27,855 bases of DNA, taken from contig DATAWZ010000045.1 of assembly GCA_036266975.1 (NCBI GenBank), forward strand, positions 1 to 27,855, read 5' to 3'. The DNA is from DATAWZ01 sp036266975 (GTDB lineage Bacteria; Actinomycetota; Thermoleophilia; Solirubrobacterales; Solirubrobacteraceae). Shown here piece after piece: positions 14,794 through 22,867 of this stretch (its first letter is position 1; each line of letters opens with the position of its first letter). A program made the translations under genes and the position numbers. Below the pieces are notes generated by a model. It was not told the DNA's origin, did not search any database, and saw nothing but the letters and a program-made list of their open reading frames with translations.

Positions 14794-15977
14794 TCGCTCG
14801 CCGGGAGGCGCAGCTCGACCCGGAAGCCGTGGGGCGTCGGCGCGGCGAGCAGCTCGCCGCCGAGCAGCTCGGCGCGCTCGCGCATGCCGGTCAACCCGTA
14901 GCCGCCGCCGGTCAGGCCGAGCGCGGCGGGGGCGGGCGCGCCGGTGATCGCGTGATCCTCGACGACGAGCACGGTGCGATCCGGGAGATAGTCGAGCTTG
15001 AGCTCGACGCGCTCGGCGGTCGCGTGGCGGCGCACGTTGGTGAGCGCCTCCTGCGCGGTGCGGTACATCGCCAGCCGCTTCTCGGGGGGCAGCTCGCGCG
15101 GCTCGCCGCGGACCTCGACGGCGACCGGCAGGCCGCTCTGCTCGCCGAAGGCGTCGGCGAGCGCGCCGATCCGCTCCGGGCCGGGCAGCTCGTCGCCGCG
15201 GGCGGCGGCGATCGCGCGGCGCGCCTCCTGCAGCCCGCCGGCGGCGAGGTAGTGCGCCCGATCGACCGCCCGGGCGACGTCCTCGTCGACGCCGCGGTCA
15301 CGCGCGAGCAGGCGCGTGCTCTCGAGCTGCAGCGCGAGCGCGGAGAGCGAGTGGGCGAGCACGTCGTGCATCTCGCGGGCGATCCGGCCGCGCTCGGCGG
15401 CCGCCGCGGCGCGGGCCTCGGCCGCCCGAGAGGCGGTCAGCGCGTCGCGCTGATCGCGCAGCTCGCGCATCAGACGCACCATCAGGAACCACGGGAGCGC
15501 ACCGAGGGTGACCGACGGCACCTGACCGGCCTTGCCCGCGACCCCCGCGACGATCGCCATCGCGACGATCGACACCACGACGGTGGCCAGGCCCTCGCGA
15601 CGCGGCAGCCGCAGCGCGGCCATCACCCCGACGTAGTAGGCCGCGACCTGCCAGCTGCCGTCGGGCTGGACCGCGGCGAGCACGCCCCCACAGGCGCTCA
15701 CCGCGAGCAGCGCGGCGATCCGCTGCCAGATCGGCACCTCCCCGTTCCGCGGCCGCGTGGCGATCCCGGCCAGGACCATCCCGACCGAGAAGCCCAGGAC
15801 GACCACGCCGCGGCCGTGCAGCCCGGCGCGGGGAGCGGTGGTGAACGCCTCGGGGACGAACAGCGCCAGGGCGACCAGGCCGAAGCAGCGCAGCACGATC
15901 GCCTCGGTTGGTGCCCTGACCTCGGGGTCCAGGCCGCTGCGCGTGAACCAGCGGATGAAACGCACGATCGACAGCAT
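14790..15977 (-). CDS. DesK/NarX-type sensor histidine kinase (HisKA_3)
   Basis: The N-terminal half (about 25-170) has four to six hydrophobic segments and no large periplasmic domain, so it probably senses a signal in or near the membrane. The dimerisation/phospho-acceptor helix ERGRIAREMHDVLAHSLSAL carries His204. The ATPase domain shows QEALTNVRRHA (N box) and GGGYGLTGMRERAELLGG (G box). Length is 395 aa from the ATG at 15977. That start is preferred over a longer Arg-rich open frame because a good -35/-10 pair ends just before it, leaving only about six leader bases; the 5' extension would lie upstream of the promoter. It is coupled by ATGA to the response regulator and divergent from the ABC exporter, so it probably senses the exported drug or cell-envelope stress. 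Confidence 0.93.
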   Translation of the reverse strand: MLSIVRFIRWFTRSGLDPEVRAPTEAIVLRCFGLVALALFVPEAFTTAPRAGLHGRGVVVLGFSVGMVLAGIATRPRNGEVPIWQRIAALLAVSACGGVLAAVQPDGSWQVAAYYVGVMAALRLPRREGLATVVVSIVAMAIVAGVAGKAGQVPSVTLGALPWFLMVRLMRELRDQRDALTASRAAEARAAAAAERGRIAREMHDVLAHSLSALALQLESTRLLARDRGVDEDVARAVDRAHYLAAGGLQEARRAIAAARGDELPGPERIGALADAFGEQSGLPVAVEVRGEPRELPPEKRLAMYRTAQEALTNVRRHATAERVELKLDYLPDRTVLVVEDHAITGAPAPAALGLTGGGYGLTGMRERAELLGGELLAAPTPHGFRVELRLPASE

Positions 15978-15989
15978 CTCGCGCGAGGA

Positions 15990-16017
15990 ACGATACGTCG
16001 CCGGGCCTTGCGCGTCA
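15990..16017 (-). promoter_or_regulatory. Promoter of the histidine kinase/regulator operon
   Basis: On the minus strand, -35 TGACGC (16017-16012), a 16-base spacer and -10 TATCGT (15995-15990) precede the ATG by 12 bases. The -35 is part of CGATGACGC, identical to that of the divergent exporter promoter. Confidence 0.6.
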
Positions 16018-16026
16018 TCGGCGTAC

Positions 16027-16089
16027 GGGTGGAGAGGTGGCTTCCACCCTGGGGTGGAGAGCGGCCCCGGGGCGGGCCTGCGGGTGGAG
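16027..16089. promoter_or_regulatory. GGGTGGAG repeat cluster, candidate response-regulator operator
   Basis: GGGTGGAG occurs three times in the same direction (16027-16034, 16052-16059, 16082-16089); the first two extend to GGGTGGAGAG. A reverse copy at 16044-16049 makes the perfect inverted repeat CCACCC-TG-GGGTGG (16044-16057). The cluster lies between the two divergent promoters, where a LuxR-type regulator would bind to control both. Confidence 0.5.
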
Positions 16090-16113
16090 CGCGAAGTTCG
16101 ACCCCTGCGCCGA

Positions 16114-16141
16114 TGACGCAGCGCCGCGCCGCGCATAGCCT
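16114..16141 (+). promoter_or_regulatory. Promoter of the ABC exporter operon, probably leaderless
   Basis: The -35 TGACGC (16114-16119), a 16-base spacer and the -10 TAGCCT (16136-16141) place the expected transcription start at or next to the ATG at 16148. The -35 and spacing match those of the divergent kinase promoter. Confidence 0.55.
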
Positions 16142-16147
16142 CGCCAC

Positions 16148-17134
<987 letters not shown>

Positions 17135-17136
17135 CG

Positions 17137-18081
17137 ATGTACTGGTTGATCAAGTACCTGCTGCGGGTCTGGCGCCAGCGCCAGACCCGCCTGGCCGTCG
17201 CCGGTGGCGACGTGCCGCTGCTCGACCAGGCGCCGGCGAGCACCGCACCGGGCCGCGCCGTCAGCCGCGCGCGCGAGCAGGGGCCGTCGGCCGCCTCGCG
17301 CGGGCCGCTCATGCTCCTGGCCCACCAGGTCCGCTACGACATCAAGACGAGCCTGCGTAACCCGCGGGCGCGGTTCTTCACCTTCTTCTTCCCGGTCGTC
17401 CTGCTCGTCGTGTTCAACGGCGTGTTCGGCAACGGTCACACCAGGGTCGACGGGGTTCGGGTGAAGATGTCGGAGTTCTACGTGCCCGGGATCCTGACGA
17501 TGTCGATCGTCGTGGCCAGCTACGCGAGCATGGTCATCTCGATCGCCACGCTGCGCGAGTCCGGCGTGCTCAAGCGCCGGCGGGCGACGCCCGCGCCGGC
17601 GGCGCTGCTGATCGGCGGGCAGGCGCTCGCGACGGTGCTGGTCACCTTCACGATGTCGACCCTGCTGCTGGCGATCTCCAAGGTGTTCTACGGGATCGGG
17701 CTGGCGCCGGGCGCGATCGCCGCGGTGGCCTGTGTCGTCCTGGTCGGGACGATCACCTTCACCTGCATCGCCTACGCCGTCGCGGGCCTGATCGGCTCCC
17801 CCGACGCCGCGCAGCCCGTCGTGCAGGCGACGATGCTGCCGCTGTGGTTCATCTCCTCGGTGTTCATCCCGGAGACCAACCTGAGCCACTCGCTGCGGAC
17901 CGTCGGCAAGGTGTTCCCGGTCGAGCATCTGGCCAACCCGCTGCATCTCGCGTCGATTCACGGCTCGTTCGGCGGCGCGATCTCGGGCACGGACCTGCTC
18001 GTGCTCGCCGCCTGGGCCGTCGCCGCCGCGGCGTTCGCGGCCTGGCGCTTCAGCTGGCTGCCGAGCACCGCCTCGGCCTGA
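17137..18081 (+). CDS. ABC-2 type exporter permease (DrrB-like)
   Basis: This inner-membrane partner of the preceding ATPase has about six membrane segments, beginning with FFTFFFPVVLLVVFNGVFG, and the ABC-2 permease region with LRESGVLKRRRATPAPAALL, the coupling element facing the ATPase. It is complete at 314 aa. The start at 17137 has a GAGAGGAG site and lies two bases after the ATPase stop. The first 60 residues, with an Arg/Gln-rich helix and a Pro/Ala/Ser-rich linker, are not part of the usual family core, which starts near MLLAHQVRYDIK; they may be a cytoplasmic extension, and an internal Met at about residue 59 is an alternative start. The gene ends just before a strong hairpin terminator, closing the two-gene operon. 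Confidence 0.94.
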   Translation: MYWLIKYLLRVWRQRQTRLAVAGGDVPLLDQAPASTAPGRAVSRAREQGPSAASRGPLMLLAHQVRYDIKTSLRNPRARFFTFFFPVVLLVVFNGVFGNGHTRVDGVRVKMSEFYVPGILTMSIVVASYASMVISIATLRESGVLKRRRATPAPAALLIGGQALATVLVTFTMSTLLLAISKVFYGIGLAPGAIAAVACVVLVGTITFTCIAYAVAGLIGSPDAAQPVVQATMLPLWFISSVFIPETNLSHSLRTVGKVFPVEHLANPLHLASIHGSFGGAISGTDLLVLAAWAVAAAAFAAWRFSWLPSTASA

Positions 18082-18108
18082 GGCAGCGCCGCCTTTCGCG
18101 CGATCGAC

Positions 18109-18146
18109 GCGCGCCACGCTCGTGACGGTCTGCGAGCGTGGCGCGC
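18109..18146 (+). terminator. Strong hairpin terminator after the ABC exporter operon
   Basis: A perfect 14-bp inverted repeat, GCGCGCCACGCTCG (18109-18122) with CGAGCGTGGCGCGC (18133-18146), has a 10-base loop and is followed on the plus strand by the T-rich TTGTCGTTGT. It lies 27 bases after the permease stop and may also block leftward read-through from the P450 remnant. Confidence 0.75.
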
Positions 18147-18159
18147 TTGTCGTTGTGGG

Positions 18160-18865
18160 CTACGGCGCCGCGGGAGCTCCGGCACGGCGATCCACAGCTC
18201 CAGCCGGGCCGGCCCGGCGCCCAGGCACAAGCGCCGCCCGCCGCCGCCGAAGCTCTGGTGGCGTGCCGAGGCGCGCGTGACGTCGAAGCGCTCGGGCCCG
18301 GCGTTGAGCTCGGGGTCGCGGTTGCCGGCGACGAGCCAGCGCACGACCTTGGCGCCCTGGGCGATCGGCACGCCGGCGATCTCGGTGTCGCGCGTGGCCG
18401 TGCGGCGCATGTAGTACAGAGGTGGCCCAGCGCAGCGTCTGCTCGACCGCGGTGGGGATGCGCGCGGGATCCCTCGAGCAGCCGCGGCCACTGCCCGGCG
18501 TGCTCGAGCGGCGCCTTGACCCCGATCGTCAGCGGGTTGCGGGTCGTCTCGTTGCCGGCGACCATCCGCTGGCCGACGAGCGCGCCGAGCAGCTCGGGCG
18601 CGAGGTGCTCGCCGTCGAGCTGCAGCGTCGCGCGGCGGCTGAGCAGGTCCTCGCGCGGGTGGGCCCGCCGCTGCGCGGCGATCTCGTTGCGGTAGAGCAC
18701 GATCTCCTGGAGCGCGCTCAGGCTCTCCTCCACGCCGCCGCTGCGGGCGTCGGCGTCCTGGGTCGCGGCCCGGCGCAGGCTCCAGTCGAAAACCATGTCG
18801 GCCGCCTCCTCGGGAAAGCCGAGCAGGTCGGCGATGACCTGGGTGGGCAGCGGCACCGCGACGTC
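18160..18865 (-). pseudogene. Cytochrome P450 remnant with frameshifts
   Basis: Pieces of one bacterial P450 are spread over three minus-strand frames. Reading in gene order: VPLPTQVIADLLGFP and the I-helix motif AGNETTRN in one frame; TAVEQTLRWA in a second; then PLYYMRRTATRDTEIAGVPI, ERFDVTR and the haem-binding FGGGGRRLCLGA in a third. The changes of frame are near 18,472 (one extra base in a C/G run) and near 18,421 (two bases missing). The N-terminal quarter before VPLPTQ is missing or unreadable, and the last strands after the haem loop are lost. The CREATE-type residues it retains place it near bacterial P450s acting on steroids, terpenes or aromatic compounds. Decay is most likely, but the short indels could partly be sequencing errors. 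Confidence 0.8.
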
Positions 18866-18997
18866 CCTGGCGGTCGGAGGCGGACGTCTCGAGGTCGGTC
18901 AGATCGATCGCCGCCGCCGCCGCGCGCCGCGCGCCACATCGGCGACGTTTCACTCTCTCGCGTCGTTGGGCGCGATCCTCACCGGCGCCGGCGAGGG

Positions 18998-20899
18998 TCA
19001 GGCGGCGTGAGCGCGAGCCGGCTCGACCACGAAGTCCTCCAGGTCGGGGCGGCGGGTCATCGCCCAGTAGTCGACCAGCCGCCAGGGCGAGAGCGCGACC
19101 ACCCGCCCGGCGCGGTTCTTGTACCAGTTGTTCATCCCGGGATGGGCGAACACCATGCGCTCGTGCGCGGCGTCCACGCGCGCGACGTAGGCGCTGGTCA
19201 CCTGCTCGTCGGGCTCGAGCGCGCCGATGCCCCGCTCGACCATCTGGGCCAGGCAGTGAACGGCGTAGCGCACCTGGGCCTCGATGTGGAAGATCGCGCT
19301 GCCGCCGTGCCCCAGGCCGGTCTGCGGGCCGAGCAGCAGGAACAGGTTGGGGTACCCGGGCACGGTGATGCCCAGGTGCGCGCGCGGGTCGTCCTGCGCC
19401 CAGTCCTCGTGCAGCGAGCGCCCGCCGCGGCCGAGCACCTCCATCGGCCACAGAAAGCGCGAGGCGTGAAAGCCGGTGGCCAGGACGAGCACGTCGGCGG
19501 GGTGAACGACGCCGTCGGCGGTCTGCACCCCGGCGGCGGTGACCCGCTCGACGGGGTCGGTGACGAGCGCGACGTTCTCGCGGCGCAGCGTCTTGAACCA
19601 GTCGTTGTCGAGCAGCATGCGCTTGCCGTAGGGCGGATAGTCCGGGAGCGCCTTGGCGATGAGGTCCGGGCGCCCGTCGAGCTCGTCGTGGATGAAGCGC
19701 GCGAGGAACTCGCGGTGCTTGTCGTTGCGGGCGCTGACCGCGCGCTCGGGATGGGGCCAGCTCGGGTCGACCTGGATGTGCGGATGCAGGCTGTCCGCGT
19801 AGCGCCAGAAGAGGGTGAACCGGTACCAGGCCGCGTAGAACGGAACCTGCTTCAGCAGCCAGCGCTTGCCCTCGCCGACCGGCGCGCGGTAGATCGGGTT
19901 GGGCGTGATCCACTGCGGTGAGCGCTGGAAGATCGACAGCTGCGCGGCGCGCTGCGCGGTCGTGCGGGCGGCCTGTACGGCGCTCGCGCCGGTGCCGATC
20001 ATCGCGACCCGCCGGCCGGCGACGTCGACGTCCGACGGCCAGCGCGAGGTGTGGAACGACGGGCCGGCGAACGTGTCGAGCCCCCCGATCGCCGGCAGCT
20101 TGGGGCGGTTCAGCGCGCCCACGCCGGAGAGCACGGCGTTGCTGGTCAAGCGCGACTCGCTGCCGTCGGCGTGGCGCAGGGTGGAGTGCCAGCGCTGCGT
20201 GGCCTCGTCGAAACGGATCTGCGTCACCTCGGTGTTCAGGCGCACCCGCGCGGGCACGTCGAACGCCTCGGCGGTGCGGCGCAGGTAGGCGAGGATCTCC
20301 GGCTGCTTGGAGTAGTAATGACCCCAGTCGTGATGGGGCGTGAACGAGAACGAGTAGAAGTGGTTGGGCGTGTCGACCCCGGCGTCGGGGTAGCGGTTCT
20401 CGTACCAGGTGCCGCCGACCTCGTCGTTCTTCTCGACCACGGTGAAGGGGATCCCGGCCTGCTGCAGGCGCACCGCGGCGCAGATCCCCGAGACGCCCGC
20501 GCCGATGATCAGGACGCGGAACTCCTCCTCGCGCGCGTCGACGCGCGGCATCGGTGGCGGCTCGCGCAGGCCCATCTCCTCGAGCAGGACCGCGACGTAC
20601 TCGGGCGGCACCGACTCGCCCACGCAGGCGCTCATCATCTCGGCGAGCAGCGGCTCGTCGAGCTCGGCGCCCTGCTCGCCGCGCTCGATCGCGGCGAGGA
20701 CGTCCAGCGCCGCGGCGCGGACCTCGTCCTGCACGTCGGCCGGCAGGCCGCCGGACTCGTCGGCGAAGATCCTCGTGTCGCGCTGGGGGCGGTAGGGCGG
20801 CTCGACCCAGCGCCGCTCGCCGGTGAGGTGCACGAGCACCATCAGGAGGATCGGGACGTCGGCATCGGCGAGCGCGCGCTGGAGTCGTTCGCGGTCCAT
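18998..20899 (-). CDS. Type I Baeyer-Villiger monooxygenase, HAPMO-like
   Basis: This flavoprotein uses FAD, NADPH and O2 to insert oxygen next to a ketone, giving an ester or lactone. The FAD-binding motif is GAGVSG (133-138) with GGTWYENRYP (162-171), the Baeyer-Villiger fingerprint is FAGPSFHTSRWP (277-288), and the NADPH motif is GTGASA (302-307). The first 120 residues are a helical extension and total length is 633 aa, both typical of 4-hydroxyacetophenone monooxygenase. The start at 20899 is chosen because a TAGCCT -10 and a palindrome lie just upstream; a longer open frame runs back into an antisense remnant and is not protein-like. An aryl alkyl ketone substrate is suggested by the length class and the nearby aromatic-acid operon, not proven. 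The gene is complete although it is flanked by debris. Confidence 0.93.
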   Translation of the reverse strand: MDRERLQRALADADVPILLMVLVHLTGERRWVEPPYRPQRDTRIFADESGGLPADVQDEVRAAALDVLAAIERGEQGAELDEPLLAEMMSACVGESVPPEYVAVLLEEMGLREPPPMPRVDAREEEFRVLIIGAGVSGICAAVRLQQAGIPFTVVEKNDEVGGTWYENRYPDAGVDTPNHFYSFSFTPHHDWGHYYSKQPEILAYLRRTAEAFDVPARVRLNTEVTQIRFDEATQRWHSTLRHADGSESRLTSNAVLSGVGALNRPKLPAIGGLDTFAGPSFHTSRWPSDVDVAGRRVAMIGTGASAVQAARTTAQRAAQLSIFQRSPQWITPNPIYRAPVGEGKRWLLKQVPFYAAWYRFTLFWRYADSLHPHIQVDPSWPHPERAVSARNDKHREFLARFIHDELDGRPDLIAKALPDYPPYGKRMLLDNDWFKTLRRENVALVTDPVERVTAAGVQTADGVVHPADVLVLATGFHASRFLWPMEVLGRGGRSLHEDWAQDDPRAHLGITVPGYPNLFLLLGPQTGLGHGGSAIFHIEAQVRYAVHCLAQMVERGIGALEPDEQVTSAYVARVDAAHERMVFAHPGMNNWYKNRAGRVVALSPWRLVDYWAMTRRPDLEDFVVEPARAHAA

Positions 20900-20907
20900 C
20901 TCGCTGT

Positions 20908-20924
20908 AGGCTAACGAACGTTCG
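20908..20924 (-). promoter_or_regulatory. -10 element and palindromic operator of the monooxygenase gene
   Basis: On the minus strand a -10 TAGCCT (20913-20908) ends nine bases before the ATG. Directly upstream is the perfect 10-bp palindrome CGAACGTTCG (20915-20924), the kind of site bound by TetR-family repressors, placed between -35 and -10. The TetR gene nearby is the obvious candidate to bind it. No convincing -35 was seen. Confidence 0.5.
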
Positions 20925-20946
20925 ACAGATATGGCCGATTCCCGCC

Positions 20947-21274
20947 GAGTATCGTGCCCGCCGAGCCGTTCTCGGCGACGGAGCCGAGGCGGACGAGGGC
21001 GAGGGCGAGCTCGTCTGCCGCACGCCCGGGCTGATGCTCGGGTTCCTGCACGACCCCGAGCGGACCGCCGCCACGACGTGATCAAGTCCGGCGGGATGAA
21101 CGTCTCCTCGGGGAGGGTCCGAGCGGGTCCCGGCTGATCGCCCACACGCGCGGGCGCCTCGCGGCGTTCAAGGTCCCCAAGGCGGTGCAGCTGGTCGGCG
21201 CCCTGCCCGACGACCCCCGGGGCAAGGTCCTCAAGCGCGAGCTGCGCGCGAGCGCCGCCGGACAGGCGGCCTGA
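20947..21274 (+). pseudogene. Acyl-CoA synthetase remnant with internal deletions
   Basis: Three pieces of the C-terminal third of an AMP-forming acyl-CoA synthetase lie in order on the plus strand: GEGELVCRTPGLMLGFLHDP ending in a stop at 21079-21081; DVIKSGGMNVSS from 21075 in another frame; and HTRGRLAAFKVPKAVQ...PRGKVLKREL from about 21134 to the stop at 21272-21274. About 30 residues between pieces one and two and tens of residues between pieces two and three are missing, so this is true gene decay and not sequencing noise. The N-terminal two thirds, with the P-loop, are absent. It overlaps the 3' end of the TetR gene on the opposite strand and abuts the monooxygenase promoter. Confidence 0.82.
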
Positions 21275-21905
21275 CCGCCCCGCCCGGCCCGGGAGCGGCG
21301 GTGGCGCCGAGCAGGCGCCCGACGCCCATCTGCACGTAGGCGTCGGCGACCTTCTCGATCGAGGCCGGGCCGTCGTCCTGGAACCAGAAGTTGATGCTGT
21401 TAACCAGTCCCAGGAGCGCGAGCGTGGCCATGGCGGAGTCCTCGACCGCGAACTCCCCCTCGCGCACGCCGGCCTCGATCACCTCCTGGATCGCGTGCTG
21501 ATAACCGCGGCGAACGTCCTGGATGCCCTCGAAGAGCGTGGGCGCCTGCGCCCTGAGCTCGGCGAGCTCGCGCAGGCCGACGTTCTCCTCCAGGCGGTGC
21601 TCGTGGAAGTAGAGGATGTGCGCGCGCATGACCTGCTCGAGGCGGTGGCGCGCTGACCCCGGCTGCTCGAGCACCGGCTGCTGGACGGAGATGAACGCCG
21701 TCGTGGCGACCTCGCACACCGCGTAGAGCAGCTGCACCTTGGACGGGAAGTGGTGGTACAGGCTCGACGCGCGGATGCCGACGGCGTCGGCGACGGCGCG
21801 CATGCCGACCGCTTGGTAGCCGTGCTCGGCGAACAGCTCGGTGGCGGTCTGGATGATCGCCGCGCGGCGATCGATGGGAGGTTCCGTGGCCATCGCTGCG
21901 CTCAT
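21231..21905 (-). CDS. TetR-family transcriptional regulator
   Basis: The N-terminal DNA-binding domain is canonical (ATELFAEHGYQAVGMRAVAD, then GIRASSLYHHFPSKVQLL, about 20-65), followed by a helical ligand domain. Length is about 224 aa from the ATG at 21905; a GTG at 21914 and an ATG at 21893 are alternatives with no decisive ribosome-binding site. The final 25 residues or so are Pro/Arg/Ala-rich and are encoded antisense to the acyl-CoA synthetase remnant, so the original C-terminus was probably lost and read through when that debris arrived. It is on the same strand as the monooxygenase downstream, whose promoter has a TetR-type palindrome, so repression of that gene released by a ketone or acyl-CoA ligand is likely. 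Confidence 0.92.
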   Translation of the reverse strand: MSAAMATEPPIDRRAAIIQTATELFAEHGYQAVGMRAVADAVGIRASSLYHHFPSKVQLLYAVCEVATTAFISVQQPVLEQPGSARHRLEQVMRAHILYFHEHRLEENVGLRELAELRAQAPTLFEGIQDVRRGYQHAIQEVIEAGVREGEFAVEDSAMATLALLGLVNSINFWFQDDGPASIEKVADAYVQMGVGRLLGATAAPGPGGAVRPPVRRRSRAARA

Positions 21906-21971
21906 CGTACGCACGCCCGGAGGTCGATCCCTCCCGCATCGGCTATCCGCCCACGCCGGCAGCGAAGGGCC

Positions 21972-22802
21972 CTAAGCGCCGGCGACCGCGTCGAGCGAGC
22001 GGAAGTAGCTCTGCGCGGTCTGCCCCCATCGCTCGTGGCGCTCGCGGAAGAGCTCGAGCGCGCGCCCGCGTGCCGCGCGCGCCGGGATCATGCGCGGCGG
22101 CAGGTCCGGGTCCAGGAACGGGAACTTCCGCCAGTGATGCACGAGCAGCGTCTGCACGGCGAACACGGCCTCGGGCGCCTTGGGCCGCAGCCCGGCGAAG
22201 CGCTCGATGAACTCGTGGTAGGCGGCGTCGAGCGCGTCGAGATCCCACGCCTCGGCGACCACCTCGCGCGCTTGGCCGACGGCACCGAGCTCGGCCCGGA
22301 AGCAGAGCAACTCGGCGGACGTATCGGCGGCGGCCAACGCGGACACCTCCTCCTCGCGGTCGACGTACGGGCTGATCCACAGCCCTCCGCCGAGCGAGCC
22401 GAATCCCGCCCACGCCAACCTTGTGCGGACCCGATGGCGCACCGCGCGCTGCTCCTCTGGAACACGCAGCACGACCACCAGCCAGCGCCCGTCCCAGGAC
22501 CGCGGGTCGCCGAACCCGTAGATGCGCTCGGCGCCGGTCTGGAGCATCGCGCCGGTCGCCGCGCTCAACGTGCAGCGCGAGCGCCGCCCCCGGCGCTCGG
22601 TCTCGAGCCAGCCCGCCGCCACGCTGCGCATCAGCGCCTGGCGCGCGGTCGCCGGGCGATAGTCCATCGTGGCCAGCGCGCCGATCAGCGTCGCCTGCCA
22701 GGCCCCACCGCCGTTGGGCAGCACGTACTCGCCGAGGACCGTCAGCAGGACCGAGCGAGCCGCCGGCGCTCCCACCGACCGCCGTCGCAGCTGGTCGTCC
22801 AT
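21972..22802 (-). CDS. PaaX-family transcriptional repressor
   Basis: The protein follows the PaaX layout: an N-terminal winged helix (SVLLTVLGEYVLP, then MDYRPATARQALMRSVAAGW and LETERRGRRSRCTLSA, about 15-85) and a C-terminal effector domain with DGRWLVVVLRVPEEQ and HHWRKFPFLDPDLPP. PaaX proteins repress phenylacetate and related aromatic-acid pathways and are released by the aryl-CoA thioester. The ATG at 22802 is preceded by a GGAG site. It lies 65 bases downstream of the benzoate-CoA-ligase-type gene on the same strand, so it probably represses the operon it terminates, with the CoA thioester made by the ligase as inducer. The 276-aa length is normal for the family. Confidence 0.92.
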   Translation of the reverse strand: MDDQLRRRSVGAPAARSVLLTVLGEYVLPNGGGAWQATLIGALATMDYRPATARQALMRSVAAGWLETERRGRRSRCTLSAATGAMLQTGAERIYGFGDPRSWDGRWLVVVLRVPEEQRAVRHRVRTRLAWAGFGSLGGGLWISPYVDREEEVSALAAADTSAELLCFRAELGAVGQAREVVAEAWDLDALDAAYHEFIERFAGLRPKAPEAVFAVQTLLVHHWRKFPFLDPDLPPRMIPARAARGRALELFRERHERWGQTAQSYFRSLDAVAGA

Positions 22803-22867
22803 CGCTCCGACAGCCTACAAGCCGGCCCGCCACGCGTAGGACGTTCCCCCCAGGCAGAGTGTCGAAG

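Noticed and set aside
17958..21074. A 1038-codon minus-strand open frame spanning the P450 remnant and the monooxygenase
   Set aside because: Its translation is Arg/Ala/Pro-rich and protein-like only where it crosses the P450 haem region; elsewhere it is the out-of-frame shadow of the monooxygenase.
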